64,000 bases of DNA from Endomychus coccineus (taxonomy: Eukaryota > Arthropoda > Insecta > Coleoptera > Endomychidae), in contig OY294068.1 in the NCBI GenBank assembly GCA_958510875.1, positions 28,810,297 through 28,874,296 of the forward strand, given 5' to 3'. Positions 53,370-64,000 of the stretch are shown here, piece by piece (position 1 is the first letter of the stretch; each line of letters opens with the position of its first letter). A program made the translations under genes and the position numbers. Below the pieces are notes generated by a model. It worked only from the letters and a program-made list of their open reading frames with translations, was not told the DNA's origin and did no database searches.

Positions 53370-54630
53370 ATGTTTATATCATATAGCTACGAATGAAGAT
53401 TATTTACATTTGGAGAATACAATGCCTTATACATCGGTCAAACTATAAGATTATTTGACGTTAGGCGTAAAAAATATTAAGAAGATGAAGAACTCAATTT
53501 ATTATAATTATATATAACAATATGAAAACCCTTTCAATAGTCTCCTGACCCTTTAAATCCAGAAAACACTGGTCTGGGTGCACTGTTCAATCAAATCCTA
53601 TCTACTAGGATAGCAGAATATTTGCATTTGTTTTTCGTCGATTGTGGAAACTCGAGGGTAGCACCGCCTTCAAAAAAAAAATCATCATCTAATGTTTCCC
53701 AAAAGAACAAATACAGTTCTGGAGTTCTAGCGCAAAAGAGCTCAAACGAATGCTGCATAAACGAGAAAATAGATAGGAATTGGATGGCGCTAAGACTTCA
53801 TTCCAACTACTGCTGACCGTTTTTGTAGTTACAACTCTAATAATAACGATTATTCTTATCATGGTCTGGAAATATATCGTGAATAGCTATAACCTGATGC
53901 TGTGCTTCCAGGTGGTGATCAAATTCACAAATCTGAAAATCAAGTTGCTATGTCTTGAACTTCACATTTATCTAATGATTATATCTCAGCTATAAATGGT
54001 CATTATATCATTTGTATCCTTGAAATGATCTGTAAAAAACTAAATATTGCTTGACAATTTTGTTTTCAAAAAACCGTTTTATTGAAAATCACAATGAAAA
54101 TCAAGAACTACTTGTTTCATCAAATTAGAAATATGAATACATATGTTACATGTTTCAATGTGAATGACGCTGCCTTCAAGTTCCAGTTCGGAGAGCATCT
54201 CTGGAGGAATTATATAGCGATGCTTCAAATTTGTAAGAGCATATGCTTTCCTGTTGATTATTCTGTAAGCAGAGGATAGTAAAACTCCAATAAAACTAGC
54301 AACGACAATTTGCATGTTTCCATTAGCATGATGATTAACAGTTGAGAGCAGTTGACATAAAGGTGATACGCAACCTCCTTTGAAATCAATAGGATGTTAT
54401 TTAATATATCTCAAGTAGTCAGATAAGGGATACCATACCTAATTACCATTAATTTGATTCCTAGCTATTTTCAAAATACAACGACATACATTTCCATATT
54501 TTTACTTCGCTGACTATATGCAGTATATAATATAAGGGAAGCACTGTAATTGGCAACGTTGACTCCAGTTCAATGTGTGAGTATTTGTTATTTTCAAAAC
54601 TGCCTTCGAAGTTCATATTACTTATTGTTC
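53370..54630. other. No recognised gene; possible upstream exon region
   Basis: A 64-codon open stretch at 53622-53816 with a Lys/Ser-rich segment (PPSKKKSSSNVSQKNKYSS) is unassigned. A GTGAGT at 54577 lies 61 bp before the first recognised exon acceptor of the next gene, like its other introns, but the frame leading to it contains a stop, so no upstream exon is called. Confidence 0.3.
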
Positions 54631-54637
54631 TCTTCAG

Positions 54638-56945
54638 GATCCCAATGATCTACCTTCAGTTTCTGGTGCTTGTTATGAAACTTTGAGGCCTGTGAGAGAA
54701 GTTGTAGAGGCAGGATTGACTCATTCATATTGCATCAACTCTGATGTATGTATATTTTTGTTTTCAGTGCAGTAATTACTAGGTCTGCGTCATGTGTCAT
54801 ATTTCAGATCATACCAGCGACCATTCCTTTCAACGGAATGAATGCTGTCTCAGATGATTTTGAGGTGAGCGTACATTTGAAATTTACATGTAGCATAATG
54901 AAACCAATGGACTCTTTCAGATTAACGAACAGATCGAATCGGAAATTTCCGAAGATTGGGATGACTCTGTGTGTGATAGAGATTACGCACCACTAGAGGA
55001 AAAATCTGAGTCATCTGAAAATGAACTGAATGAAAACTCGGCAAGGTATTCCACAGTAGAAAGGAGTAAACGTGTGGGAGGTGGGAGAAGTAAAAAAGTT
55101 GAGGAAGACAGAACAAGAAAACGAGTGCGCAACGACAAATTATGGAAAGAAAATGTGAGAAAAGAAAAAAAAGAGCGAGGCGAAGAATATATCTCGAAAA
55201 ACCAGAAGCTGAAATCCGCCAAGAAAATGAGAGAGCCTTGTGAATGTAGGAAAAAATGCTTTGAGAAATTTGATAACCTTTTCCGAAAAAAAATTTTCAA
55301 AGATTTTTACTGTCTCTCAAGGAACGGCCAAGATCAGTTCATAGCTAAATCAATCAAAGAATCCCTTAAGTATAGAGAGCGTTTGCGGAAGGTAACTGAT
55401 AATGGTGACAAAGTGAGTAGGAGAACGTATACCAGAAAATATTATCTTACTAATTCTAATGGACAAGATATCGAAGTCTGCCAAAAAATGTATTTGAATA
55501 CCTTGGATCTCACACTCAAAAAGGTAAGAGTGATAAATGAAAAAAAAAGACAAGAGATGACCGAGGAAGACACCGTAAACACAAAAAAATTTCTACCGAA
55601 AGGAAGAACACAATCAGAGAACACATTTTGAGTTTTCCCGCATATAGTAGCCACTATTCAAGAGAACGCACATCAAAAAAATATCTGAGCCCGGATTTAT
55701 CCATAGCTCTTATGTACAGACTATATTGTGAATACTGTCAAAATAATAACATGGATCCAGAGCTCGAGTGTCAGTATCGCAAAATTTTTAATGAAGAATT
55801 CAATCTTGCTTTTCATGCCCCTGCGAATGACACTTGCGCTAAATGTGACAAACTGAATATCAGTCTCAGGTCATTCGAGAATAAGGTACTCAGCTCAGAA
55901 GAGCAAGAGAGGAGAAAACAAATTGAAATTGAGAAAAACCAACATTTGGATATGGCTGAGGCAGCATATAAACAGAAAGCTGCCGATAAAGAAAAAAGCA
56001 AAGAGGATCCCTCATTCATTGTTGGTTCTTTTGACCTAGAAAAATGCTTGCCTACCCCTTATCTCCGCAACAGTGTTTCATTTTACAAAAGACAGCTCTG
56101 GAGCTTTAATTTGACAGTCTATCATACAAGTACGACAGGAAGTTTCGGGACTTGTTTTCTATGGAACGAAACAATAGCAAGCCGCGGAGGTCAAGAAATG
56201 GCTTCGTGGATAAGGAAATTTGTTTTAGCATTGCCTGATACCGTACGGATTCTTAATTTGTATAGTGTTTGTTGTTCAGGGCAAAACAGAAACATTCACA
56301 TGTGCACAATGTTATGTGTCCTCATGAGTGAATTAAAAAGTCATGGTCGACACCTTCAAGAAATCAATCATATTTTCATGGAACCAGGGCATTCTCACAT
56401 GGAGGCGGATACTATTCACGCAACTATCGAGTCTGCCAAGAAGAAAACTTATTCTGCAATAGAATTTCCTCATGACTGGACAAATTTTATTAGAAATATA
56501 CGAAGAACACCTCCCTTGAGAGTCGTAGAGATGACAAACGGATTCCTTAAATTTTAGTAGTTTGCTAAGTGGAAAACTTGTTCATCGAAAAAAAAATGAA
56601 GATGGACACATCATTTCCTGGATGAATATCAAATGGATGAAATTCTGCCAGAAAGATGAATTTCAAGTGTTTTATAAAAATTCAGTGGGTACTGAAAATG
56701 CCAAGAAGATAGACTTGAGGAGAGGAAGAAAACGAGATGTAGGTTTATCAATAACGACTACAGATTTGAAACCACTTAACACAGAACCCTTACCTCTAGC
56801 TGACCTCAAGGTTATGAACTTATTGGAGCTTCTTCCATTCATAAGTGAATACAACAGGCCGTACTATGAAAACCTCCGGCGATCCTCAAATCTGGAAGCT
56901 GACGACATCCCTGATCCGAATGGTGAACTCGATTTTACTGAATAA
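54638..56945 (+). pseudogene. Transposase-like gene (QNRN / GHSxMExD family) with two short introns
   Basis: Exons at 54638-54745 (36 codons), 54808-54864 (19 codons) and from 54921 are joined in phase 0 across 62- and 56-bp introns (GTATGT/TTTCAG and GTGAGC/TTTCAG). The long exon has a basic N-terminal part (SKRVGGGRSKKVEEDRTRKR), then CECRKKCFEKFDNLFR and a VCQKMYLNTLDLTLKKV segment. After a frameshift near 55605 come FPAYSSHYSRERTSKKYLSP, DTCAKCDKLN, a predicted first acidic residue in VGSFDLEKCLPTP, YSVCCSGQNRN, and EPGHSHMEADTIHATIE. A second shift near 56540 leads to SGKLVHRKKNEDGHIISW and a Leu/Pro-rich end (LLELLPFISEYNRPYYENL). Relatives usually have SDNCxGQNRN, so the middle acidic residue appears lost (GTT for GAT). 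The family is widespread in insect genomes as an RNase-H-fold, probably transposon-derived protein. I am unsure of its superfamily name. Confidence 0.75.
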
Positions 56946-57040
56946 AAATTATTTTTCTCTTTGTTTATTTCCCCTATTTGAAATTCCATTATTCTGATCC
57001 TGCGACAAATTGTTTTCCTATACTGTATTTTTTTCTGTAC

Positions 57041-57046
57041 TGAATA
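57041..57046 (+). terminator. Candidate polyadenylation signal
   Basis: AATAAA about 96 bp downstream of the stop of the transposase-like gene. Another AATAAA overlaps the stop codon itself (56942-56947). Confidence 0.35.
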
Positions 57047-57059
57047 AACTGTATCTGCA

Positions 57060-57180
57060 ACTGAATTCTTTCATTACATCAAGAGGCCAATGTCATCTTG
57101 AACGATGTATTCCTCACGGCCTAAGTCCGATATTAGAGGCCAATGTCCTATCGAATGATATTTTCCTCACGGCCAATGTC
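57060..57180. repeat. Short imperfect tandem repeat, about 60-70 bp, two units
   Basis: AGAGGCCAATGTC(A/C)T(C/A)T(T/C)GAA(C/T)GAT and CCTCACGGCC(T/A)A are repeated at about 57078-57122 and 57135-57180. Confidence 0.6.
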
Positions 57181-57270
57181 CAATATTTTCCACAAATTAA
57201 GAAAACAGCTAATACATATTTAATTAATTGTAAAATCATACAAAAGAAAATGTTTTAGCAATACTCAGAC

Positions 57271-57688
57271 TCATGTAACGTTATACAGTTCTTCAAGACG
57301 AGCATTATTCTGTACTAAAAATCTTTGCCCTCTTGTTTCTCGAAACAGCGAAATTGGACATCGGCCCTTTTTCTTCCAAGGTACAGATATAGGGTTGTGA
57401 AATAGATTACGTGGATCATTTGGATAACATTTTAATGTAAAAAGAGGCATATAACTCCAAAATGAGATCAAAGCTTATCGAATGCCCGAATGGCTCCGGT
57501 TCGTTCTGAACTTTCGCCGAAGCAATTGGTAGAAATTTCACTTCCAATTTATTCCCTCCCCTAAACAAAGATGATGGCACAATGGCTACAGAAGCATAAG
57601 GAAAAACCAACCGTTTTGCTAGGAATGCGGATCCCTCAATTCCTAATATAATGATGTGTGGTACAACTATTCCTATGAAGTCTTCCAT
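57271..57688 (-). pseudogene. Unidentified coding remnant, one frameshift
   Basis: Minus strand, read downward. An ATG at 57688 opens a frame with PHIIILGIEGSAFLAKRLVF, SLFRGGNKLEVKFLPIASA and EPEPFGHSISFDLI. Around 57470 the plausible sequence moves to another frame: FWSYMPLFTLKCYPNDPRNL, PISVPWKKKGRCPISLFRE and GQRFLVQNNARLEEL. Together they look like a natural protein of about 135 residues with codon and residue balance unlike the surrounding junk, broken once. I do not recognise the family. It could be the end of a transposon or viral structural protein or a host gene exon. Confidence 0.45.
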
Positions 57689-57819
57689 ATTAATGCTCTG
57701 ATCATCATCGACAGCAGCCCCTCATGGGACGATCGTGTGAGGTCCATTGCTTACCCATCTAGACCCTATACCTTCCAATGAAGATAGAGGAGCGAGACAG
57801 AGACTGGTAGACGCAATTA

Positions 57820-57990
57820 AAGAAGATCGGAAATTGATTTTGAAATAGGAATGTAACCAAACCTCAAGCCTGTGTTTTCTCCAGGAAGGCGGAGTTCTGA
57901 AGCTCTTCGACTACTGAGGCCTTACCTTATGCCTATAACCGCTGGCTCACACGATGTTCTCATGAAGAATGCTGAAAATTTTCGTTAGAC
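57820..57990 (+). pseudogene. Family L retrotransposon scrap
   Basis: The plus strand reads NVTKPQACVFSRKAEF, matching the KTQACVFSRK motif that follows the RT catalytic box in this LINE family (compare minus strand 43590-43640, DATKT...ACVFSRKADP). A deletion then joins it to a C-terminal piece with TATGCCTATAACC and CTCACACGATGTTCT. Confidence 0.6.
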
Positions 57991-57994
57991 CAAT

Positions 57995-59325
57995 AACAAT
58001 ACTTCTCTTTAACTCTGATAAAACCTTAGAGTTTCAAAAACGTGATGATATTTAATTTAATTCAACACTTATACTTTTAGTAGTGATAATTACCTACAAG
58101 ATTTCTCTTCTAAATATGTCTTCATAAGTGTTCTAGAAGGAAATAATCAATATCAGAACGTGATTGAAGACGAATAAAATTATTATCAATGACCTGTATT
58201 GCCAAAAATTCATAAAAATGATATTAGGTGATATCTTCCTTCTTAAATTCATCACTAAATATTTTTCAATTCATATGGCAATTTTGATCTACCGATGTTG
58301 AATTGAATACACCACATTGAATGTGGTTAAGTATAATAGTGAACGAGAGTGCAACTTCTGGATGCAAATATATGTGTAAGTTAGGTTCGATGTAAAGAAT
58401 GGAGCTTGATTAACTGCGAGTCTGGAGTAGCCGTTAGTTTAGTAAGGAACGATGAAATGGGACCGCCGTCTTTAGAATAACGATAAGTGAAATAAATTTA
58501 AACTTTTCCTGCAGAAACGACTTGAAAGTTGCGATAACGTATTTAATGAACCCTATCGTCTACTGAGGCTTGAATGGTTTTACACCGACTCACAAAGGGC
58601 TTTAATTTATAGTCGTGTCATGTGATTGTTGCATGTTAGTTGACGTTCCGTCCTTTATGAAGATGTGTGTGTACTTTAGATCTTATTTCGTGTTGCTATT
58701 AGATTACTTGGACGAACGTTAAGACGATATTCTAACATCAAAATAGTCAAACCTACAATTAATCGATAAATTCGGAACAGTTAGGAAAAAAATATGATTC
58801 TAACAGCACATATTTTAATGTGATGGAAGTTTGTATACATACTTAAATAATTTGGATATTTTTCTGTGTTTTCAAAAAACGGGCGTTGTTAGTCGGTATT
58901 GAGAGTGAATCCGTAAGTTTAACAATACAGTTGTTTTATTAAGAAGAGAGAGAGAAACAGATAACCTAGCCACTGATGTTTAGCCGGATAGGATGTAGAT
59001 ATTTACCGGAGAGTGGGTGTATCTTACTATTAGTTCAGTCACCAAAGGAGAGAAATCGCCGGAAAATCGCTGAAACTGACATTCTCTGTATTTTGACTCG
59101 CTGATAACGGGAAAAATAGTAAAAAATCCACACCTAGTGCTTTTGAAGTTATGGCCAGTTTTTTACTCCAAAAATTGAATCGTATGCGATCCTGATATAA
59201 ATAATAGCCATATAACGCCCATTGAATTTGTTAGCGATATGGATGATGACAATATAGTAGCAACTTTTGATTGCGCAGCAAAGACTGATGACTGAAAAAA
59301 AATATTTCTTATAGAAAATTGAATC
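57995..59325. other. No recognisable gene
   Basis: AT-rich. Nothing supported. Confidence 0.35.
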
Positions 59326-59329
59326 TAAC

Positions 59330-59600
59330 TTTTGGTAGGAGGCATTTGGGAATTCGCAAATCTGGATTTAGATAGAAAAATTTGTCTATTTTCCGATGGT
59401 TCAAAGTTTTTCCTGAAAGGGCCCCTTCAACAATATCTCCGGTTCTACTCAACCAAATTCAACGTGCTCGGGCTCAAATTCCTCGTCATTCCACACATTA
59501 TCAAATCTAAAAATTTGAATTTCCCACAAAATTTCAAATCTCAAAGGTTTTTGGTTTTTTGAGGTTAGAAAATTTTTAAGTGGGCCCTAGCCACTGTTCA
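59330..59600. repeat. Relative of the 42.7-43.4 kb hairpin element
   Basis: GATTTAGATAGAAAAATTTG, CGATGGTTCAAA, TTTTTTGAGGTTAGAAAATTT and GGGCC blocks occur in the same relative order as in 43080-43310. There is no inverted partner within this copy. Confidence 0.5.
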
Positions 59601-59875
59601 TCAACCAAAACATGGTGGGTTTATTCCATTGAGTAGAATATGTCAAAATCTATAGAACTCATTTTGATTTTTTCCGAAATTCCCATTTTTCGCGTCGCAA
59701 TCGCGAGCTTACGATTTTTTCAAAATACTGAATTGATTCAATTTACAGTGAATTTGAGTTAATTTAAGCTGGTTTTACCCAAATTTCAACAAAATCATTC
59801 GAACAAATACAACAACAAAAACAATTATCAAAGTAAACTCAAAAATAACATCATACATTAACAAGCTCATAACAA

Positions 59876-59945
59876 AAGGCCTTGTGGTCTAAGGGATTGG
59901 AACCTGGCTCCCTTTCAGTTGACTCGGGGTCGAAGCTCAGGAACA
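59876..59945 (+). repeat. tRNA-like sequence, possibly a SINE head
   Basis: TGTGGTCTAAGGG resembles a pol III A box and D arm, and GGGGTCGAAGCTC about 40 bp later resembles a B box (consensus GGTTCGANTCC) with two changes. Spacing fits a Leu/Ser-type tRNA. The acceptor stem does not close, so this is not a working tRNA gene. Confidence 0.35.
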
Positions 59946-59959
59946 GAAAATCTATTTTT

Positions 59960-60650
59960 GTTTATTGTCTTAAAAGCATTGTTGATCTGAATATTATTTA
60001 GTAATCAGCGCCCCAAAAGAAAACCCTAGAGACGATGTTGGTTGCGTTTCTGAGCATATTAAGAAACTGTCCCCCGGAGATGACCTAGGTAATCAGGGTA
60101 TCCTAACCACCAGGTGACTATTGAGGGTCATGTTCATGACTGGCAACCTCAAGAGAACTTCCCTAACAAGTTTCACTTCATTGCAGAAGATATTTTCACG
60201 AATTTTCTGTAGATGACGTGGGTACCAGGATGTCCTGGCCATATGTGCTCGTTGTCACAATCCAACTCCAGAATCGTGATCAGCAGCCCCAAAAACCACC
60301 CCAATAAGAAATTTTGTCCTATTCCAGGTATATTTCCCCACTTTTTTTTCACATTGAATTTTAGCTCCTGAAAGTACATGCAAAAAAATACATTCCGCTC
60401 TGTAGAAGTGTTAAGTTGTATCGGCTTTATTTCTTCGACTATATAGCTTTTGTGTCTAACGCCAAGTACAGACTGTCAAAGTTAAAATTTAAGCAGGTAA
60501 TAAATTGAATATCATAGCATCACAGCATAGAAATTCCAATTACAGTTGAGATTGCAGATTGAGAAAAATCAAGTGCTTCATGAAATAGTCCAGGCTGTGA
60601 ACCGGGATTTTAGCTAGAATAAAAAAAAAGAAACATGTAAGTTCGAATCA
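59960..60650. other. No recognisable gene
   Basis: Nothing supported. Confidence 0.35.
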
Positions 60651-60655
60651 AAAAT

Positions 60656-61417
60656 TTTTTCTTGCATTAGCTTCAGGGGGTTCTCAGGATCATTCATACA
60701 CTTTAAAACCTCTTGGGAACCCCAACCCCACACATTGAGGGCGAAAATGGCCCGGAATCTCCAAGTCTTGAATTGTATTTTCTACAGAAAAAGGTATTTT
60801 GGCATTTCGAGTGCACCCAGGAGGTTTTTCGGGTCGCTCAACACGAATCCGTAGCCAGATTTACTTGCAATCCATCGTAGGGGTGGTCAAATCGACAAAA
60901 TTGGCCAATTTCGCACCCCCTAATATGTTATTTTGCAATTTACGTATTTTAGGCATTTCGAATGCACCAAGAGGTCGCTGAATACGATTCCGAAGCCAGC
61001 TTTACTCAGAAGTAATTTTAAAATGCAAGAATAATAAAAATTTAGAAGCGTGTCAAATTTTGCCATTTTTGTAAATTTCTCACCCCCACGATGATATTCG
61101 AGTGAATCTGGCTTCGGAATCGTATTCAGCGACCCAAAAACCTCCTTGGTGCATTCGAAATGCCTAAAGCACGTAAAGTGCAAAATAACATATAGGGGTG
61201 CAAAATTGGCCAATTTCGTCGATTTTACCAACCCTACGATGGATTGCAAGTAAATCTGGCTGCGGTGTATTCGAAATGCCAAACTACCTTTTTTTATAGA
61301 AAATACAATTCAAGACTTGGAGATTTCGGGCCATTATTGCCCCCAATGGGTGGGGTTGGGGTTCCCAAGAGGTTTTAAGGTATATGAATGATCCTGAAAA
61401 CTGTTGAAGAAAATAAA
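60656..61417. repeat. Long inverted repeat, arms over 300 bp
   Basis: The left arm, about 60656-61015, and right arm, about 61095-61417, are inverted copies with about 10 percent mismatches. Shared blocks include TCAGGATCATTCATA, AAACCTCTTGGGAACCCCAA, TCTCCAAGTCTTGAATTGTA, GCATTTCGA(G/A)TGCACC and TTGCAATCCATCGTAGGG. The spacer is about 80 bp. No coding function. Open stretches in the arms mirror each other, as expected of an inverted repeat. Confidence 0.85.
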
Positions 61418-61419
61418 TA

Positions 61420-63020
61420 ATTTTCTAATACAAAACTAGCACTATCGTTTACTCTATGTTTATCTCTGCTCCTTAGTAACGTATTGTGTATTTTATATAG
61501 TTAACTGCGATAACTTGTCAAATAAAAGTTTTCATAGCCTGGACTAAAAATTATTGAACACAGCGATATTAGAGCCATCATTTTTGGACCTGATGTTAGC
61601 TGAGGATGCTTGAATATTCTTAGCACCTTTGTTCACACACATCCTTTTGTGTAATCTGAGTTTTCATTGATAAAATGTTTGTAATATTTCCTTCATTCGC
61701 GAATATATTCTGGACAATTCAATAGACGTCCAGGTATTAGCCAGAATATAGTTGCTCAGTATTAACCACGTGAATTAAGTCAAACATTTATATATATCAG
61801 TAGTTTCAGCTTCACTTGGCTGAATAATAGAAACATGATTACAACTTGGGTTTTATTCAATAAGTTGGTATTTGATTGTACCGTAGGTGTAGGCACCTTC
61901 ACTTTGTTCCTTTCTTTGAGCCAGCGAATATGCATCTGAAACGAATAATTCAGACAATGGACTACAAGCAAGAACATTCAGTGACTCAACTTTATATACG
62001 GTATAATTTATTCAGATTTCTGTGCGTAAATAACAACACACGTAAGAATCTAAATTACAAAACGCGAGCTAGTAACGCTACCTTTTGTATAAAGTAGGAT
62101 CGAGGTCTGCGTTTACCTCATTAATTCCAGAGACAGAGCAAAAAGAACTTTTCTAGCAAATAAAACCAGGCGCATATTTAACAGCGAGTGAATGCGATTA
62201 TTATCATATTATTTTTATGATTGCGACTCGAACGAGTATGCAAATGTGATTTGAACGCGACATCCAATATGTTTCGTTCTTAATTTCGACAATATACTGC
62301 CCATAAAAGTTTTACACTTGTACGTAATTTAAAAAGTTGGAATGAACAAACTTGTATTTCTTTATTCGTCTTCGTACGATCAAAAGTTTGATTGTAACTA
62401 TCTCATTATTTACGCTCTTACTTTTCAACGAAAACTACACGTAAATTCTCGAGTAACAATTATGCACTACAAAGTATATGACATTCCCGTTGATAACAAC
62501 CTATACTAACTAGTTCTACATGTAGTCCAGGCTGTTAAGAAATTTCTTTGTCCGAATTTCCGCGAGTATCGAGTCTAATTTTGGCCTATTCTTATGTATA
62601 ACGCTGAACACGATGGTATAGTTCAAATTTGAATTAACCCTGTGATCAAAAAACTGCCAATTTTCGATTTTTTGCGTTTTGAGAGAGGACTATAAGTTGT
62701 ATGAAAAAATGTTTGTGACAAAGGTAGTTGGAAAAATTAATAGGCGATTTTTGGCTCCGGTTCGGAGTCGATTCGAGGTCGTGGGCCCAAGATAGGGCTC
62801 ATATAGTGTGTTTTTTTGGCACATTGGAAAATTGAGTACCTATATGTCAGAGTTTTTGTTTTCTTCGTATTCTGTTTCGATGAAAAGATAGTATTTTTAT
62901 TTTCTTTTCTTTTTGTTCTTAGTATTTTGACCTACTTCATTTTTGGCGCCAAAATCGGCAGTTTTGAAAAACCAGTATTTTGCGAATTTCAGACGATATA
63001 CTTATGTTATCGAACACTAA
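61420..63020. other. No recognisable gene
   Basis: 61420-62600 is AT-rich and unassigned. 62640-63000 has wording reminiscent of the other hairpin repeats (GTGGGCCCAAGATAGGGC). Confidence 0.35.
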
Positions 63021-63027
63021 AATCGTT

Positions 63028-63381
63028 GTTTGATAAGAAAGAAGATAGTTAGTCAATGATATAGGCAAAATGGTTCGATCCAAATGGGCATCACCACTAG
63101 ATGTCACTAGCTCGATTGTGCCCAAGTCATGGCGTGACAATAATAGCAAATCGTCCAAGGTTCCGCAAATTATTAAATTATGAGATGGTTAACGAAAACT
63201 GCAAGAAATTCCAGAAATCCCTTATATGTTTCATATTCCATCCAGGAGGCGTACTAGTACAGTGCCATAAATTATGCAATTTTTGGAAGGTTCTATTGAA
63301 AGAACCTAGATGTCACGCGCGATTGCTTCAAACACTCTTCCTACAGTGACTGCCTAACTATCTTCTTTCTTATCAAACAAT
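63028..63381. repeat. Inverted repeat, 24-bp core arms
   Basis: TTTGATAAGAAAGAAGATAG with a few more bases (about 63028-63052) is perfectly inverted near 63356-63381. The surrounding AAAATCGTTG / CAATGCTAAAATCATT extends the arms imperfectly. The spacer is about 300 bp and non-coding. Confidence 0.7.
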
Positions 63382-63399
63382 GCTAAAATCATTCGAAAT

Positions 63400-64000
63400 A
63401 TTTCATCATTCTGCACCTAATATTCAAAATTCAAGCATTTTTGTCCAAGGACATAACTTTGGCGTCCTTTTGAAAACTTTGGTCCATCGAAACATCCAAA
63501 TTTTTTGAGGTTAGAAATTTTTACGGGATCCAAATTGTATTTACTATTAGAGATTTTCATAACGAATATATTAAATCTAAGCAGTTCGATTTAGGTTGAG
63601 TACAAGGGGAGCTATCCTAATAAATTTGTTTGGGCCTCTAGAGGGCCCAATTTTGGGCCTATCGACAAAAACCTTGAATGAAATTACATCGATGTACATC
63701 GGCTATTCAAGTTTTAAACAGCGTACGGTGATTCGTTTACAATTCCAAGTAATAACGATTCATCATAAAAAATTAGCGCGGAATTTCATTTAGCGGCAAT
63801 AAACGAGAGTCAGTACAATAGATTCCGCGCGCGAAATTATAGTTTCTTGAATATTTCAAAATGCACTTGAAAGCTCATAATCATTTTGTATGAATGTGTG
63901 AGTGTATGTAGAAGACGTGTGAACGTGTATATTTGTTACATAACCAATTTTTATATTTAAACAAAATAAATAAATTAAGAAATAATTTTGTTTTTTTCAC
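63400..64000. other. Repeat-derived end of window
   Basis: 63480-63660 has TTTTTTGAGGTTAGAAATTTTT and two GGGCC(C/T)-bearing blocks, like the hairpin family at 42.7 and 59.3 kb. The last 300 bp are AT-rich with AATAAA strings. Confidence 0.4.

Noticed and set aside
55442..56019. Minus-strand open frames inside the transposase-like gene
   Set aside because: They are antisense shadows of the coding strand. All recognised motifs are on the plus strand.
60799..61282. Two similar open frames with the peptide QIYLQSIVG on opposite strands
   Set aside because: They are the same sequence in the two arms of an inverted repeat. The similarity is structural and not evidence of coding.

Overview
The window looks like a piece of an insect nuclear genome made almost entirely of repeats and dead transposable elements. 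It is AT-rich and non-operonic. The few spliced genes have introns of about 55-62 bp with GT/AG ends. There is a minisatellite loaded with TTAGG, the common insect telomere motif. The mobile elements are typical of arthropods: Tc1 and mariner, hAT, RTE, jockey/CR1-like and R1-like retrotransposons, Penelope-like elements, and an errantivirus-type envelope remnant. I found no confident host housekeeping gene, no rRNA and no intact tRNA. No family here narrows the source below 'insect'.

Layout. 1-5 kb: Tc1 transposase ruin, a zinc-knuckle-like tandem repeat, and a Penelope reverse transcriptase (RT) scrap. 5-10 kb: envelope remnant, a Penelope terminus, and a small THAP-domain gene with a lost zinc ligand. 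10-16 kb: Penelope GIY-YIG fragments interrupted by two copies of one TA-flanked DNA element with inverted termini of about 85 bp; also an RTE fragment. 17-22 kb: two palindromic Penelope-derived insertions, each with a 13-bp target duplication, and one ruined long Penelope copy. 23-37 kb: minus-strand non-LTR RT fragments, mariner, a DUF4817-type fragment, the TTAGG minisatellite, and perfect palindromes. 38-41 kb: a second long Penelope copy ending in an apparently intact hammerhead ribozyme. 42-44 kb: a hairpin repeat and another RT fragment. 45-52 kb: a nested stack in which an R1-like retrotransposon is broken by a jockey/CR1-like element with a 626-codon RT frame, by zinc-knuckle repeats, and by a complete-ended hAT element with an 8-bp target duplication. 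53-57 kb: a 138-bp satellite whose units each contain a hammerhead-like fold, then a spliced transposase-like gene with a lost catalytic Asp. 57-64 kb: RT scraps and long inverted repeats.

The strongest theme is self-cleaving RNA. One hammerhead family is visible in Penelope termini at about 15.7, 18.2, 18.5, 20.5, 21.9, 34.8 and 40.9 kb. A second family occurs at 14.05 and 42.15 kb. A third design lies in the satellite at 52.95-53.37 kb. These folds were read by eye from complementarity and conserved core bases. Hammerheads in Penelope-like elements are established knowledge. The satellite version, the palindromic hammerhead-bearing insertions and the shared extra T next to the core are the points most worth checking.
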